NCBI GenBank assembly: GCA_013396655.1
Contig: WBMV01000777.1
Coordinates: 124,001 to 188,000 of the forward strand
From: Campylorhamphus procurvoides
Lineage: Eukaryota > Chordata > Aves > Passeriformes > Dendrocolaptidae
DNA: 64,000 nt
Direction: 5' to 3'
Part shown: positions 34,731 to 47,079 of the stretch, in pieces
Numbering within the stretch: the stretch's first letter is position 1
Layout: each line of letters starts with the position of its first letter
Made by a program: the position numbers and the translations under genes
Notes under the pieces: generated by a model
Database searches by the model: none
The model's input: the letters and a program-made list of their open reading frames with translations, nothing else
What the model was told of the DNA's origin: nothing

Positions 34731-34848
34731 CATACAGCAAAACAATTATATTTATAGCAACATCCATTTCATATACAAAACAAAGAGCTTAATACATGGT
34801 TGGGCCACCTTACCACATAAAAGTAGTACTTGTAATGAAATGTATGTT

Positions 34849-34871
34849 ACTAGTAAGTGAACTAGTAAGTG
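34849..34871 (+). repeat. 12-bp tandem duplication
   Basis: ACTAGTAAGTGA (34849-34860) is followed directly by ACTAGTAAGTG (34861-34871). This is a perfect tandem copy apart from the last base, probably recent replication slippage. Confidence 0.85.
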
Positions 34872-37800
34872 CCATTTTTCTAGTTTGGATTTTCAGGCAA
34901 TAAAAAGCACCATACCAGAGTGACTAGTGATCATACTAGGATATGTTTTTATATATCAGAAAGAGAACAAAGGAGGTTTTCCAGTTGCTTCATAATGACT
35001 GACAGTCCTAAAGCACTAGTGAGCTTAAAGATATTTCTTGCATATTACAATTTTAACATTACAGTTTTGTCAAAATCAAAATGTTTGAAAATGTTTTTTA
35101 GAAAAAATAATTACGTACACATTCAACTCCATAAGCTCCTAAGAGAAATAGTTAAAACCACATTTAAAATAATCAACATTTTAAAACATTTGTGAAATTG
35201 TATATTTAACACATAAATAAGAGCTCTAAAGAACAAAATTTCTGTGGTTTTTCTGCATATATCTGTCACATCAGTAAGTTAATAGCCAATATTCCAAAGT
35301 GCTTGAGATATGCATTACCAATTGCGTAATGTTTTTAGTAAAAATAACTGGTTTTAACCTAATTTGTGTGGAAAAAAATAGTACATAGATTACATGAACT
35401 GCATATTACCACAGAATTTCCTCATCTCTTACAGTGAAATCCTGACTCTTTTGAAGTCAATCGCAAAATCCATATTGTCTTAAGTAACACCAGAATTTCA
35501 GTACAATTTTGGGAGTAAAATCAGGTTTTATTAAGCTTACACAACAATCAGTGATGATCATTTCTATCAGAACGGTTCTTCTAAGAATTTATACTGCATA
35601 CTTTCAGTACTGACACCATGAAACCCCAGAAAAATATTTCAAACTGGCTAAACTTAGTTAAAAATAGAAATGTAGCTAGCAATAAAAAAAATATGCTTTT
35701 ATATTTTATATCTATTTATATTCCACTTTTTTGATTATCATTCCATTGTACATAATAATATACTTTAATAATTATTTAAGTAACTAAAAATTACTGTACT
35801 GGCTTAGGAACCAAAATTTCTGCACTAACACTTTGGAGAATTTTATGGCATGGCAGAATAAGATGAATACTTTTTCCTCCTGAAAAGAATGGCAATAGCC
35901 ACAGCATTCAGGACAAGGAATTTGTAGCACACAGAAATCTTCCAGTTATTCAGCATATTTCAGCACTTGTTTCAGATGATAAATATAAATTTCTCAAGCT
36001 CCTTTTTACCAGTCTCTGTATTGATTTGGTCTTATAGAAGATCAACATGTAGCCAAAAAAATTGAGATCGGTGCTCAGCAGAAATGTACCATCATTTAGA
36101 AGCCTAGATTCAGTGCAAATCAAATGACTGCAATTTATCCCTGCATAGCACTGCCTGGCTTTAATCTGTCCTCAATTTTATAACTGGAAAGCAATTGCAA
36201 ACGAATTACCAATTGATTTGTAAATTTTACTTAGAGGAATTTCCTTGCTCCTTCCAAAAATATTATTCTGTTTAATTTAGGGTTTCTGGTTTTGTTCAGT
36301 ATATGAATTCTATTTAATATGCTGGGAATCTTTAAGCAGTTTTGCAGTGACACCTGTACTGCAGAAGCTGGAAACCCTTTCCAGTTCCCAGATGCATGCT
36401 CTCTGCATATTGGGCCACCTGGCATAAAGTGTAACATAAGCAACAGATTTCAACATGTTTCAGCTATGGTCAAGTGAAGAATCAGAATAGTATGGAATTC
36501 CACAGGGGCATAGGAATTTTCCAAGCTACATTGAAATACATTCAGAATACAAAGGTTTTATTGTTTATCCTGGCATGCATGCACCACCTAAAATGTAAAG
36601 ACTGATATTTAGAGTCATTGGAAAGCCATTGTGTCTACTCACTCTCACCTTCCCAAAGACATGAAGAGTAAACCCAAAGTCCTCATTACTCTGGAAGTCT
36701 GGCAATGAGGGTGGCTGTGTCATTAAGTGTCCAGTGCGTTAACCTTAGCAAGGAGACTTGAGAAACTAGTTGTGATGTGCAGCTAAGAAAGGCCCTTAGC
36801 AACCAAGTAGAAAAAATACTGTAGATAAGCACAGAGGTTTTTAAAAGCAAGTGAATCTCATGGTTTGTCCACTAAAATCCTTGCATAGGTTCCATTAAGA
36901 GAGCTTGGTGTTTTGTTATTGTAACAACAATTTAAATAAAGAATAACACAAGATCTTAACTCAGTCCACACAACCAATCAAACAACTAGCATCCCACAAA
37001 GATGCAATAGGAACATATCTTTAGAAAGAAGCCTTGATGAGGGTCCTTAAATGATCTTTGGCCTAAGAAATGAACAGTGAGGTTACCTGCACATGCAACC
37101 TACTGCCATGGATAGGGAGCAGTAAGAGCTTAATAGATTCAGGGAAGTCCAGCTGGATAGATGTCACACTTCATTTTAATAAAAATAGTTTTGTATTTTC
37201 ATTTTATATCCTACACTTAAACATACCCTCAACTCCAGCTCTAACCTCCAGGATGAACTATTAGCAGCAACAGTAAATAAATAACTCACCAGATATTATT
37301 ACACATTCTTGTGTCTAAGTTTTTAGGTCTAAGAAAATATGAGATTTTCCTATGTGCTGCAATGTGATCAACAAGGATTCAACAACATTTCTAGTGCTAG
37401 ATGTAGAGAGCTTTCTCCCCTTCCTTTAGGTCTCTCATTAGTTTTCCTCTGGACATGGGTAGAGAACTAAAGCATGTATAATTCTGAATTCTTTAGTTGT
37501 ATGAAAGCAAAGTGAATGGACTATACAAAACTTTCAGTGAATGTCAGAATCTCTCTTAAGGAGCAAGAAATTATACGTAAAATGCTGAATTTATTTGTGG
37601 GGTAGAATCAATTTTTTGCCACAAATCCTGGCACAGAGCTACAAAGTTTTTGTCTGTATTAGAAAAAATTATTAAATGGAATTTTCAAGAATAGGAATTA
37701 CAGTTTAGGCATAAAATGTGTATTTTTACCATTGTATCAAAAAAGCCAGAAAAGTAGAGAAAACCAAAACTTTTTCCAGCATAATATATTAAAAAAGCAG

Positions 37801-38579
37801 TATTTGCATGAAAAGTCCATAAATACAACTCAACCTTCAGCTAATGTTGCTGACAAAAAAATATAGCATTTTCTGGAACAAGGAAAGCCATTGCATGCTT
37901 TATGTACTCACCTTGCTAGTTTGTTATTTGTTGAGAGCTGAGCTGAATCAGAAACAGATTCAGCCATCCTCTCTGGCCCTGGGGCAGTTTGACTAGGGAA
38001 CTGGAGTGGAGTAAGCCCAGTCCAGAAAGAGTGCTTTGTAACATTCACTGGTCAGTGATATACAAATGAAGAGGCACAAATGCCTCACTGCATCAGACAG
38101 GATTTCTAGAACAGTACTTGATAATAGGGCTTCAAAATGGAAGGTAGTCTTTGCCAAATTAAAAGGGGGGGCATCCATTCCAAAACTTAAAGGGCAAATA
38201 GATGCAGGCACTAAAATAGAAAATCCAGAAATAACAGATGAGTGTTTCCAGCCTATTGGAAAAGAATACGGTTCTTCTTGGAGTAAGTGTATTTTGTGTT
38301 CAAGTCAAAGACAAGAAAAGGCACCCTCTTGGTGCTGCATCTGCACGACTTTACTGTTGCCTGATTGAAGCACAAATCCCTAGAGGAAAAACTTTCCACT
38401 ACAGATCTGTTCTGAGGCAGATTGCAGCCTGGTAATAGAAAAGGCAGAGCTGTAGAGTTGCCAGCATTTGACAAATCACAGTTAGTCTCCTTTCCTCTCT
38501 GAGATAGAGCAAGGAGAGCTCAACTGCCTGAATCTGTGGCATCTAATAAGCAGGAACACAATTACTTCAACCTGTTAAC

Positions 38580-38990
38580 AAAGAAAAATTTATTTTTTGC
38601 AAAACTGAATTTACTATGGGCTGTTGCGGTTCATAACAAAAGTAAAGCTAAAAGCTTCATAGAGCTGAGCATATTTTTTATTTTTCCATTTGAAATCTGG
38701 GATTATTTCCTCTAGGCATTTGGAAGGACAATGCTAGCAGGACCCTGTTTGCCAGTAAAGCTCAGCTTTGGAAACCGTCATCAGTCAGCATGAAAATGGG
38801 TCCAATGGTATGGAAATGAGCTCATTACTATTATTTTTTTGCTGGCACTCACACAATTTGTGCTTTTAGAATTTTGAAAAGCGGGACATGAATTGCAAAA
38901 AAAAAAATGAGTTAACAATATTAAACAGTCAGTTGCTAATTACTGAGCAATCCAAACCTGCGTCTGGAATGACATACTCAGACATCCAGC
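38580..38990. promoter_or_regulatory. Candidate conserved non-coding element (weak)
   Basis: Non-repetitive sequence containing 'ggaaaccgtcatcagtcagc' (38770-38789), 'ggtatggaaatgagctcatt' (38807-38826), and paired GTTAACAATATTAAAC and GCTAATTACTGAGC blocks near 38911-38947. The look is that of an ancient enhancer, but the evidence is texture only. Confidence 0.25.
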
Positions 38991-39484
38991 TGGACCTCAG
39001 GCCATATGCTATCCTAGATCCTCACGCATAGCTCCTGCTTCTGTCAAACACTGCAGTACTGGGTAAAAAGTTCAGCGTGCAGATTAAAATATAGCCAGAG
39101 CTGTGTATTTGTAGATACTTTAAAAAGAATAATGAATATCTGCAATCTATCAGTAAAAGTAAAGGATGAGAGCTGTAGACAGCAAGGTAGAAAATCACTC
39201 CGAATGGTCGTACATGTTTCACTCTCATAGCTCTGTTTGGAGCAGAAGTGTCTAATAACTCCAATGTTGTTCTTTCTCCATAAGGAAGATACTTATATAG
39301 ATTTAGAATGTTACTTCATCCTAATACCATGTTTCAGCTGCCATAGATCACATTTGTAATTGTTCAATGTAAGAAATGAAGTTCATTATCTACTTATTGT
39401 TCCTGAGGTATGATACTTGGTAGAATGAAAAGAAAGAGATTTCTAATACAAAGTAGTAAATTTTAAAGGTGTAATTGCAAGGAT

Positions 39485-39508
39485 AATAATATTGCTAAAA
39501 ATATTATT
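39485..39508. repeat. AT-only inverted repeat, 9-bp stem
   Basis: AATAATATT (39485-39493) pairs with AATATTATT (39500-39508) across a 6-base loop. Chance is a good explanation in AT-rich DNA. Confidence 0.7.
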
Positions 39509-40265
39509 CCCCTAACTATCAAAAGTCATTTACCTTTAGCTCTGGCTTTCTTCTTGGTCTTAGCTAAAATATTAACTTCTAATTTATTTGAATTGTTTTC
39601 CTTATCATGTGTTTTCCAGATAAAGACCACCTACATTAAAAAGTGTACATTCACTTAACTAAACCAGATTTCTATGGTATTTTCTTGTAGAAACAAAGAT
39701 TTCATCAAGTATTTTCTTCAGTAGTATGATTTCCTACATTTATGTCATATTATCTTGCATATATAATAAATAACGCATCATAAACTGGGAAATAACTCAG
39801 AAAAGTCTTCAAGAAATAAAAGTGTCTTATTTGCATTTGCACATGCATATTTGCTCACATGTGTTGCAGTTACAAATTATTTCAGCTTAGATCAGTGATC
39901 GGTGTTGGCAAAATAGATCCAATGTTGTAAATTAGCCAGTGATCTCAGTCATGCAATCAGGTGCAGTAAGGCAGAGGAATCTGTAAGTTTACAACTATTC
40001 CCAGTACCCTGCAGTCCTTTCGTATATATAGTTGTAATCCTGACAGGCTTAAAATGATGACCAGTGAAAGCACATGTTTTGTGAGTTTTTTTGTGAGAAA
40101 AGACTGCAGTGACAGGACCCAAGAATACCCAGCAACTTATATGAAGAGTTGTTTTCATGATACTTTCAATTAATCTACATGCTTACTCATGCAAACTACA
40201 CAGGTATATTCATGTGACTAGATTTAAATGAGAGGCATATACGCAACTAAGAACTAAAGCAACTA

Positions 40266-40780
40266 GAATCATAGAAACATTCAGGTTGGAAAAGACTTCT
40301 ATGATCCCCAAATCCAACTGTTAACCTAACACTGTCAAATCCACTAAAGCATTCCCCAAGTGCCAAATCTACATGTCTTTTAAATCCCTTCAGGAATGGT
40401 GACTTTACATTTTCCTGGGCAGCCTGTTCCAGTCCTTGACAACCCTTTCTGTGAAAAAATTTTTCCCAGTATCCAAACTCCCCTGGCGCAACTTCATCTC
40501 ATCCTATCACTTATAGGATGAGACTCACCTCTACATCATAATCTCCATTGTAAAGAGTGATAAGGTCATCCCTGAGCTTCCTAAGACCTGTTCTCCAGAT
40601 CCTTCACCAAGTTCCTTCACCTTCTCTGGACTTGCTTCAGCACCTCAATGTCTTTACTGCAGTGGGGGGCCCAAAACTGAGCACAGGATTCAAGCTGCGG
40701 CCTCACCAGTGCCCAGTACAGGGGAATGATCCTGCTAGGCACACTATTCCTGATACAAGTGGGGATGCCACTGGCCCAGT
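40266..40780 (-). mobile_element. CR1 LINE, 3' fragment
   Basis: Reverse-complement CR1 starting with AATCATAGAA, then 'caggttggaaaagacttct', 'ccaactgttaacctaacac', 'ctgggcagcctgttccagt', 'aacaaccctttctgtgaa'-type text, 'cctcaatgtctttactgca', and 'ctcaccagtgcccagtaca'. It is about 515 bp and 5'-truncated. It contains the perfect hairpin at 40497-40523, which differs from the other CR1 copies and looks like a secondary mutation. Confidence 0.94.
40497..40523. repeat. Perfect hairpin inside CR1 (11-bp stem, 5-base loop)
   Basis: TCTCATCCTAT (40497-40507), loop CACTT, ATAGGATGAGA (40513-40523). The left arm fits the CR1 family text (compare 'cctcttgtcctattgct' at 26058 and 'cctcttgtcttgtcact' at 49078). 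The right arm departs from the sibling text ('gttgcc...' and so on) and is the exact reverse complement of the left. This is what a fold-back template switch would leave. Confidence 0.85.
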
Positions 40781-42599
40781 CAAAGCAAAAGCTCATAAAG
40801 GAGAAAATATTGTAGGAGGAAGATTTGTTTTACACATTTTAAATTCCTTCACTGTTACTAGAAAATAAATAGTCCTTCATGTAAAAATGCATTAAGGACC
40901 TGATAGCATATGATTCAAGGACTCTGATTTAAGAACAAATCCTCTGTGATTTGGACTAATATACTTTATGTAGCTAGTCAACACTGTGTCTGAGAAATGT
41001 GAATTTGAAAGAGAGATTATTATACTAGCTTAAAGCTGGATATTTACACATTTGCTTGCTATATTCATTAAACATTTTCATGCAGAAAACAGTAAAGAAA
41101 AATCTCATGGAAAGCTGAAATCCTAAGCAATTCATTTTCCACTTTAGGAGAAGAGTCTCAGTGATCACTGTGAGCTTTATTATTGCTTTATTTCCAGGAA
41201 TTACTAGCTCTTTCTTAAATTGTTCTGTTGCAAATCTGAAACATGCAATATTTTACATTACAGTAATATTTAACAGAGAACTGAGAATTGTGAGATAGTT
41301 TACAAGTGGAGCTACTATTACATTTCTTGTAACATCTTTCCATTAAAAAGTTAACAAGCTGGATTAATTGCTTCATGACAAAGGTTTCTTTTTAAAACCT
41401 GCTGTTTTCCATGCAGCAAAAAGAAATCTTATATACTGTACCAATATTAGTCTGTTTTAAAATACTGCTTTTCTCCCAAAAAGTTTATGGTGTGGATACA
41501 TAGGCTGCATTCTAATGTGCTAGTTCATGTTATAATAACCTAACAAATCAGGGAACTTTAAAGAACCCACATAAATGTATATGCTGTTTGTGTGGGAACA
41601 AAATTCCCAGAGATTCTTGAAACTCAGTAGTGTCATCATAAATTTGTAGATCATAAAACATAATGTATGACAGATATTATTAATTTGGAACAGAAAAGAA
41701 TTTCAAATTTTGAAACAGAATATGCATTTACTTACGAATTACATTATAATTTTGTCTACCCTTAGTGATGCATACCATTAGAGAAACTTGAAGAGAAATC
41801 TAAAAAACACCTGATGAAAATGCAAATAATGTCAGGCATTACTCAATTTAGTCTAAAGTGATTATAAAAGTTGCAACAGCTAAAAAGTATTGATTTTTAA
41901 AATAAATGTGCACTTTAAAGGTGGCAATGTATAGTGGAGCATAAATGTACATTCAAATTATCTACTACTTTACTATTAATCATTAAGTGCAATTATTAAT
42001 TATGGTATTCGATAGCTTTATAGACATTTCACATAGCTGATAATAAAAAATGGAGATAGATACTACATATAGCATGCTTCTGAAATATACATTTTTGAGT
42101 CAATATGTTCATAATCCATTGAATACAGGAAATTACTTATTTTTGCAGTAGATGTAGTTAGGATTTTTATCAGGAAAAAAATTTGACTTTTAAGAAATAC
42201 AAACTCTGAAGTCTGTAATATCATGTACTAGGTAATTCTCAAAATAACTGGCACAGAAAAGATTTTCACTTGGACAAGGTCAGGTCAGGAGATGAAGATG
42301 AAGATGCTGAAGCACAGCAGGTGCATTCTCCTCATTCTGAGAAAAATATCACTGAAAATATTCTTCATGAAAGAAATCTTTTCAAAAGTTGAGGAAATGC
42401 AAAAACCAGGGTTCTTCATGCCTAATACAGTCAATAATCTGTACTTCTATACCATTTAATCTGACTGTACAAGAGAAAGGTATGTAGGCAAGGGTTACTG
42501 GCAGTTGATAAAAACCCACTTCTGGGTGGAATATGTGCAGAATCAGTAAAAAAGTTCATTTTATACTAGTTATGGTTACTAATTCCCATGTGTGGGTAA

Positions 42600-42960
42600 C
42601 TGAAGCATATCCCATGCACTTTTTTCTTGCCTATCCTCGCCATCTTAGTGTGCATATTTAGGCTCAGTAGTTCCTCCAGTCGGGAGGGCAGGCTCCAATC
42701 ATCTGAAGCTACATTTGCAGTTTCAATGGATGGACTGGGAGTGTGCCTGTTTAGGATGTGGCCTGGAAAAATTTTTGTGCCGTTACTCTCATGGTGAGTA
42801 ATTTGGGAAAGAAGTGCCTACACCGAAGTGGTTGCCTGCATCAGGAGGAAAAGCTCGGCATCCTATAGCTTGGAGATTTGTTAGATAGGACCCCACCACA
42901 GGACAACTGGGTTTTCTTGGCAGATGCTCATACTACCCCTGAACATTTTTGTGACAATGC
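42600..42960. other. Unclassified GC-higher block
   Basis: About 360 bp with visibly higher GC and several CpGs (e.g. in 'ccagtcgggagggcagg' at 42678) inside very AT-rich DNA, with fairly sharp edges. It may be an unrecognised old retroelement, for example an LTR remnant, or a regulatory block. There is no open frame or family motif I can name. Confidence 0.35.
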
Positions 42961-43799
42961 AAAGTGCCCTAAAATTTAAAAGTGTAAACCACCAAGTGAT
43001 GGTATCACTTTAATGGTTATATATAAGCATGTTTCTATGATCCTGTTTAGGAATTAGTTTCTGGAATATATGATTGGATTTCAACAAGTGCTTTAAAAGT
43101 AAGGTTCCATTTAAAGAAACCCTGAAACAAAAAATGGTGCAGAGGTCATAATATTTACCCTCATAAGATAAGGAAGAATAATTTATTCCTAACTCTGCAG
43201 GAAGTACAAGAACACCCTCAAGTATAGTTTGAATGCCAGTGTGCATTTTCTAATGAGCCTATTTGTGGTCATCAATACTTAGATAAAGCCTTTAGAAAAG
43301 ACAGAAGTAAATGGGGTCTTTTTGATACTATACTATATTTCAGAAATTATGGATTTTATAAAAGTACATCATTTTTCACAATATGTATCTTGAGAAGTTT
43401 TAAAACATTGCATAATTTGCATCTTGGATAATTAATTTTTCATTAATAAATATATAAATCATAAATCATTTATTCATAGTGTGTAATGTAGCAGTTTATT
43501 ACATACTGCTTGACTTTTGTAATCAGGGAATCCCCTGATGAAAAAATAGCACAATATTAATTACCAGCACCATCTGTGCTAAACAATATGAAAAACAATA
43601 TTTTAGTACAATGACTTCATGCATGTCAGTTATCTCCAACATTAAACCCTGCAGTTTTGTTGATGTGGTTTACCTTCTACTCATTTAAATAACTGGTGTT
43701 CTTACAAAGGTTAAAACTATGAATAAATGAATTGAAATTAAATAAAATTAAAAATACCAATAGATACAGCATGGATCAAGCTCTTTCATCAAATAAGTC

Positions 43800-43842
43800 A
43801 TCATACACATATAGATACACCTATATATACACATACATTTTA
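43800..43842. repeat. Alternating pyrimidine-purine simple tract
   Basis: Mixed CA/TA dinucleotide repeat (CATACACATATAGATACACC type), low complexity. Confidence 0.7.
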
Positions 43843-45081
43843 ATATTTACCTACAAATGTTTTTAAAAAATTTGTTTACATGCTTCCTACTAGCAGAAGA
43901 CTAATGTTCAACTTCTAAGCTTTGGGGTTTCTTGTAGTGTTTGTTTGTTTTTTAAATTATCATGATTCTAAATACATATCCCTCAAAATGTAAATATCTA
44001 TTTCTCAATATTAAAAGTCATTTTGATCACACAAAAATATTTAAGTACATTAAGTATTCTGGAAGTGTGAATTTAGGTAAGTTTGCTTTCTCTCACTATA
44101 TTAGGAAAGATGTTACTCTCCTACATACAAGTGCTAAATTTGTTTAATGATTTAATAAGTTTAAAAATATTAGCTAAATCAAAATTACACCTATAAATAT
44201 ATGGCCTTCTTGAGAAAGTCTTCCATATGAGCCAGACAGGGGTATTAGGATGAGGACAGGATTCAAATTCACTGATTGAGTTTGCCATGGGAAAGTCTTA
44301 AACACAGAATCCTTTTGTGCAAAGTCCCCCACCTAAACCCATGTCCACATTGACAATTTTCAATATTGTTCTGTCTACACATTCTCTTTATTTACTTCTG
44401 ACATAATGATTTTCTTTAAGTAAATTTTCATCAAGTTGTATTTATATTTAAACATATGCCAATTAGTAGATTTTTTTTCCATATCTATCATTTATTGAGG
44501 TTGTCTATTGACTTTCAACTTTCCCCATAACGTCTGTATTAATTTTTCAATACTTCAAGACATCACTGGCATTCATGGCCTTCAAATGTACATGTCAGAA
44601 TGGTAAAAAATACACAGTAGGCTGTGTCCCAGAGCAGCACTTTTATTTTTTGCATGCATATACTTTTAGTGACAATTATTCAGGTTTTTTATTAAGAATT
44701 TTCACTTGCTGATATACTCTTTCATAAGTATTGCTTATAACATTGTTTGCAAGAATTTACAGGAGAGAAGACAGTAATGAGACTCCCAAAGCTTTGGGAA
44801 CTGCCCAGAGCATTTATTTACCATAATAAAATTTAACTGCTTATTTACAGCCATCAGCTCACCTACTGAAAGGCAGTGTGAATTCTCCCAACCCCTGGGC
44901 AATCTGTTTTCCCCAGACTTTCAGTGAGCTGCACATTATTCTCTAGCCATGTATATGCACTTGCCTTTGCCAAAGGCAGGCTACTCCCTGCTCTCTGCAT
45001 GGTGTCCTACCCATCCTGCAGCTGGCTGATTTTTGCAGGCTTTTCCATACCACACATGGAGATGCCATGACATTGCCTTAA

Positions 45082-45486
45082 GAATCATGGAATTGTTTAG
45101 GTAGGCAAAGACCTCTAAAATCTTTCAGTCCAACTGTTAACCCAGCACTGCCAAGTCCACCACTGAACCATGCCCCTAAATGCCACATAACTCCAGGGAT
45201 GATGACTCCATCGCGTTCCTGGGCAGAGGGTTCCAATGCTTGGCAGTCCTTTCAGCAAAGAAATTCTTCCTGATGTTCATCTGAACCTCCTCTGGCGCAG
45301 CTTGAGGCTATGCCCTCTCCTCCTGTTGCTGATTGCCTGGGAGAAGAGATTGACACCCATCTTGCTACAACATCCTGTAAGGTAGTTGCAGAGTGTGGTA
45401 AGGTCTCCCCTGAGAATCCTTTTCTCCAGGCTGAACTCCTCCAGCTCCCTCAGATGCTCCTCATATGACGCTCTCTAGACCCTTCC
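45082..45486 (-). mobile_element. CR1 LINE, 3' fragment
   Basis: Reverse-complement CR1 with AATCATGGAATT, 'ggcaaagacctctaaaat', 'ccaactgttaacccagcac', 'gccaagtccaccactgaacc', 'cttcctgatgttcatctga', 'ggcgcagcttgaggctatgc' and 'ctccagctccctcagatgct'. About 405 bp and 5'-truncated. The 3'-end type resembles the copy at 40266. Confidence 0.94.
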
Positions 45487-46868
45487 ACCTGCATTGCTGA
45501 AGGAGTCTGTGGCTTTGCACACATCTGCCTTTTGCTGGTGTTAGGTGACAAGCCAAGGGAACCTTTCAGACACAGTCATAATTCTCTTTAATGCTCAGTA
45601 TTGGAAACAAAGTTATATACGAAGGCTTTGCACTTTTGAACTGTGACATATTGGTACTCAGCAAATAGCAGTACTTTATTGTGACATCCCCAGATACTGT
45701 CTCAGGGATTCTGTAGACTCTTGTTGTCAGTTGATTTCTGTACAAACTAAATCCATTCAGCTATTCATCTTCTTATAAGGGCTGTCTTGGTCTACTACAA
45801 GAGTTGTAAATCTCATCAGATACTCCATAGGGATGTCTAAGCATTGCATATTCAGTCTATTTTCTTTTTCTTCCTCATTTTGATGTATGCTTGTGGCCAC
45901 TGCTCCATTTCCATATCAGTAATTCTCTTCTTGAACCAGTCTGGCTGTTTTCCCCTCCCAGTGGTTTCTGGGGGTCGTTGAAAAGATTTATCTTTTGCAA
46001 TGTAACAGTTTTCTCAGTTGTGAGCATGATTCTAGGGATGATATCTACTTCCACATCTATATATCTCTTAGCTGGAAGGGATCCATGTTGCTGTGATTTT
46101 CCTAAATTTGTTAATTAAAGGGAATCTCCTCAGGAACATTTTTACTTCTCGAAGAAAATGTCCTCCTGTAATTTTCCCAAGCTTGTGTTATGCAGTGCTA
46201 GCTTTTCCCAGTGTTAGTCCAGACACCAATCCAGCCATTATGTAGAATTCACTTCTTGCTCTTTGTGACTAGGAGGCTCCCTGTACTTCATTATTTCTTT
46301 TCATTCTCTTAGACCTAAGTGCTTCTTCTGGCAAAAGTAGTTTTCTCACATATGTGGATCATTTTTATGTCTGTATATATTTAATTTCTTCTTATCCCAT
46401 TCCAGTATATTATTACAGGCAGTTTTACTCCTGCCTATATAACATATTTTTCAATTTTAATTGTAACTTCTGCTATGTGTGAAAGTTTTCTTCTTGGGTT
46501 TTTCAGGTCTCCTCAGTTCTCTTTTCAATGTACTTATACTCTCAAATAATTACTTCCCCTTGCTTTTTTCTTTTTGGTTGTTCCTTCCTCCTGGTTAGTC
46601 AATAATTACTTTCAATTTATGATTTTAATTGTTTATCTTTTTCTAATACTCTGTAATTTTCCTTCACCATTATCTTCTCTACCTTGACTGACTAGTTAAA
46701 TCCAAAGTCGTAGTCCCTTCTCTCAAGACCACTGGAAAAAAATATTTTGTCTCTATTGAGACATTGCAATAGTTCCAGTAAATCAGCTCTTGCAGTTTGC
46801 TTTTCAGCCCTTAGTTTAATTTCTCCATTGCCTTCTTCATTCTTCCTTACTACTTGTATTCTGTAGTT
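45487..46868. other. T-rich single-copy DNA, no gene seen
   Basis: Plus strand rich in T and C from about 45780 to 46700. A 75-codon frame (45891-46118) has no recognisable domain. Confidence 0.5.
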
Positions 46869-47079
46869 AGAATGATAGAATGGTTTGGGTTGGAAGGGAT
46901 CTTAAGGATCTTATAGTTCCAACCCCCCTGCCATTGGCAAGGCCATCTTTCACTAGGCCAGGTTGCTCAGGGTCCCATCCAGTCTGACCTTGAACACTGC
47001 CAGGCCTGGGGCATCCACAGCTTCTCTGGGCAATCTGTTTCAGTTTTCTCACCACCCTCACAGTAAAGAATTCTGTCCA
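46869..47079 (-). mobile_element. CR1 LINE, 3'-end fragment
   Basis: About 210 bp of reverse-complement CR1 with AATGATAGAA, 'tggtttgggttggaaggga', 'gttccaacccccctgcca', 'aggccaggttgctcagggt', 'cctggggcatccacagctt' and 'caccctcacagtaaagaa'. Strongly 5'-truncated and comparatively close to the family text, so perhaps one of the younger copies here. Confidence 0.95.

Larger units (their letters stand above)
33691..40265. other. Long AT-rich single-copy stretch, no gene seen
   Basis: No exon recognised. Poly-A-rich DNA (34635-34730) and a weak candidate conserved block (38580-38990) are listed separately. Overlapping short frames at 37993-38474 resemble nothing known. Confidence 0.5.
40781..45081. 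other. AT-rich single-copy DNA, no gene seen
   Basis: No exon recognised. Includes a GC-higher block (42600-42960), a short GATGAA repeat at about 42291-42306, and an alternating pyrimidine-purine tract (43800-43842). Confidence 0.5.
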
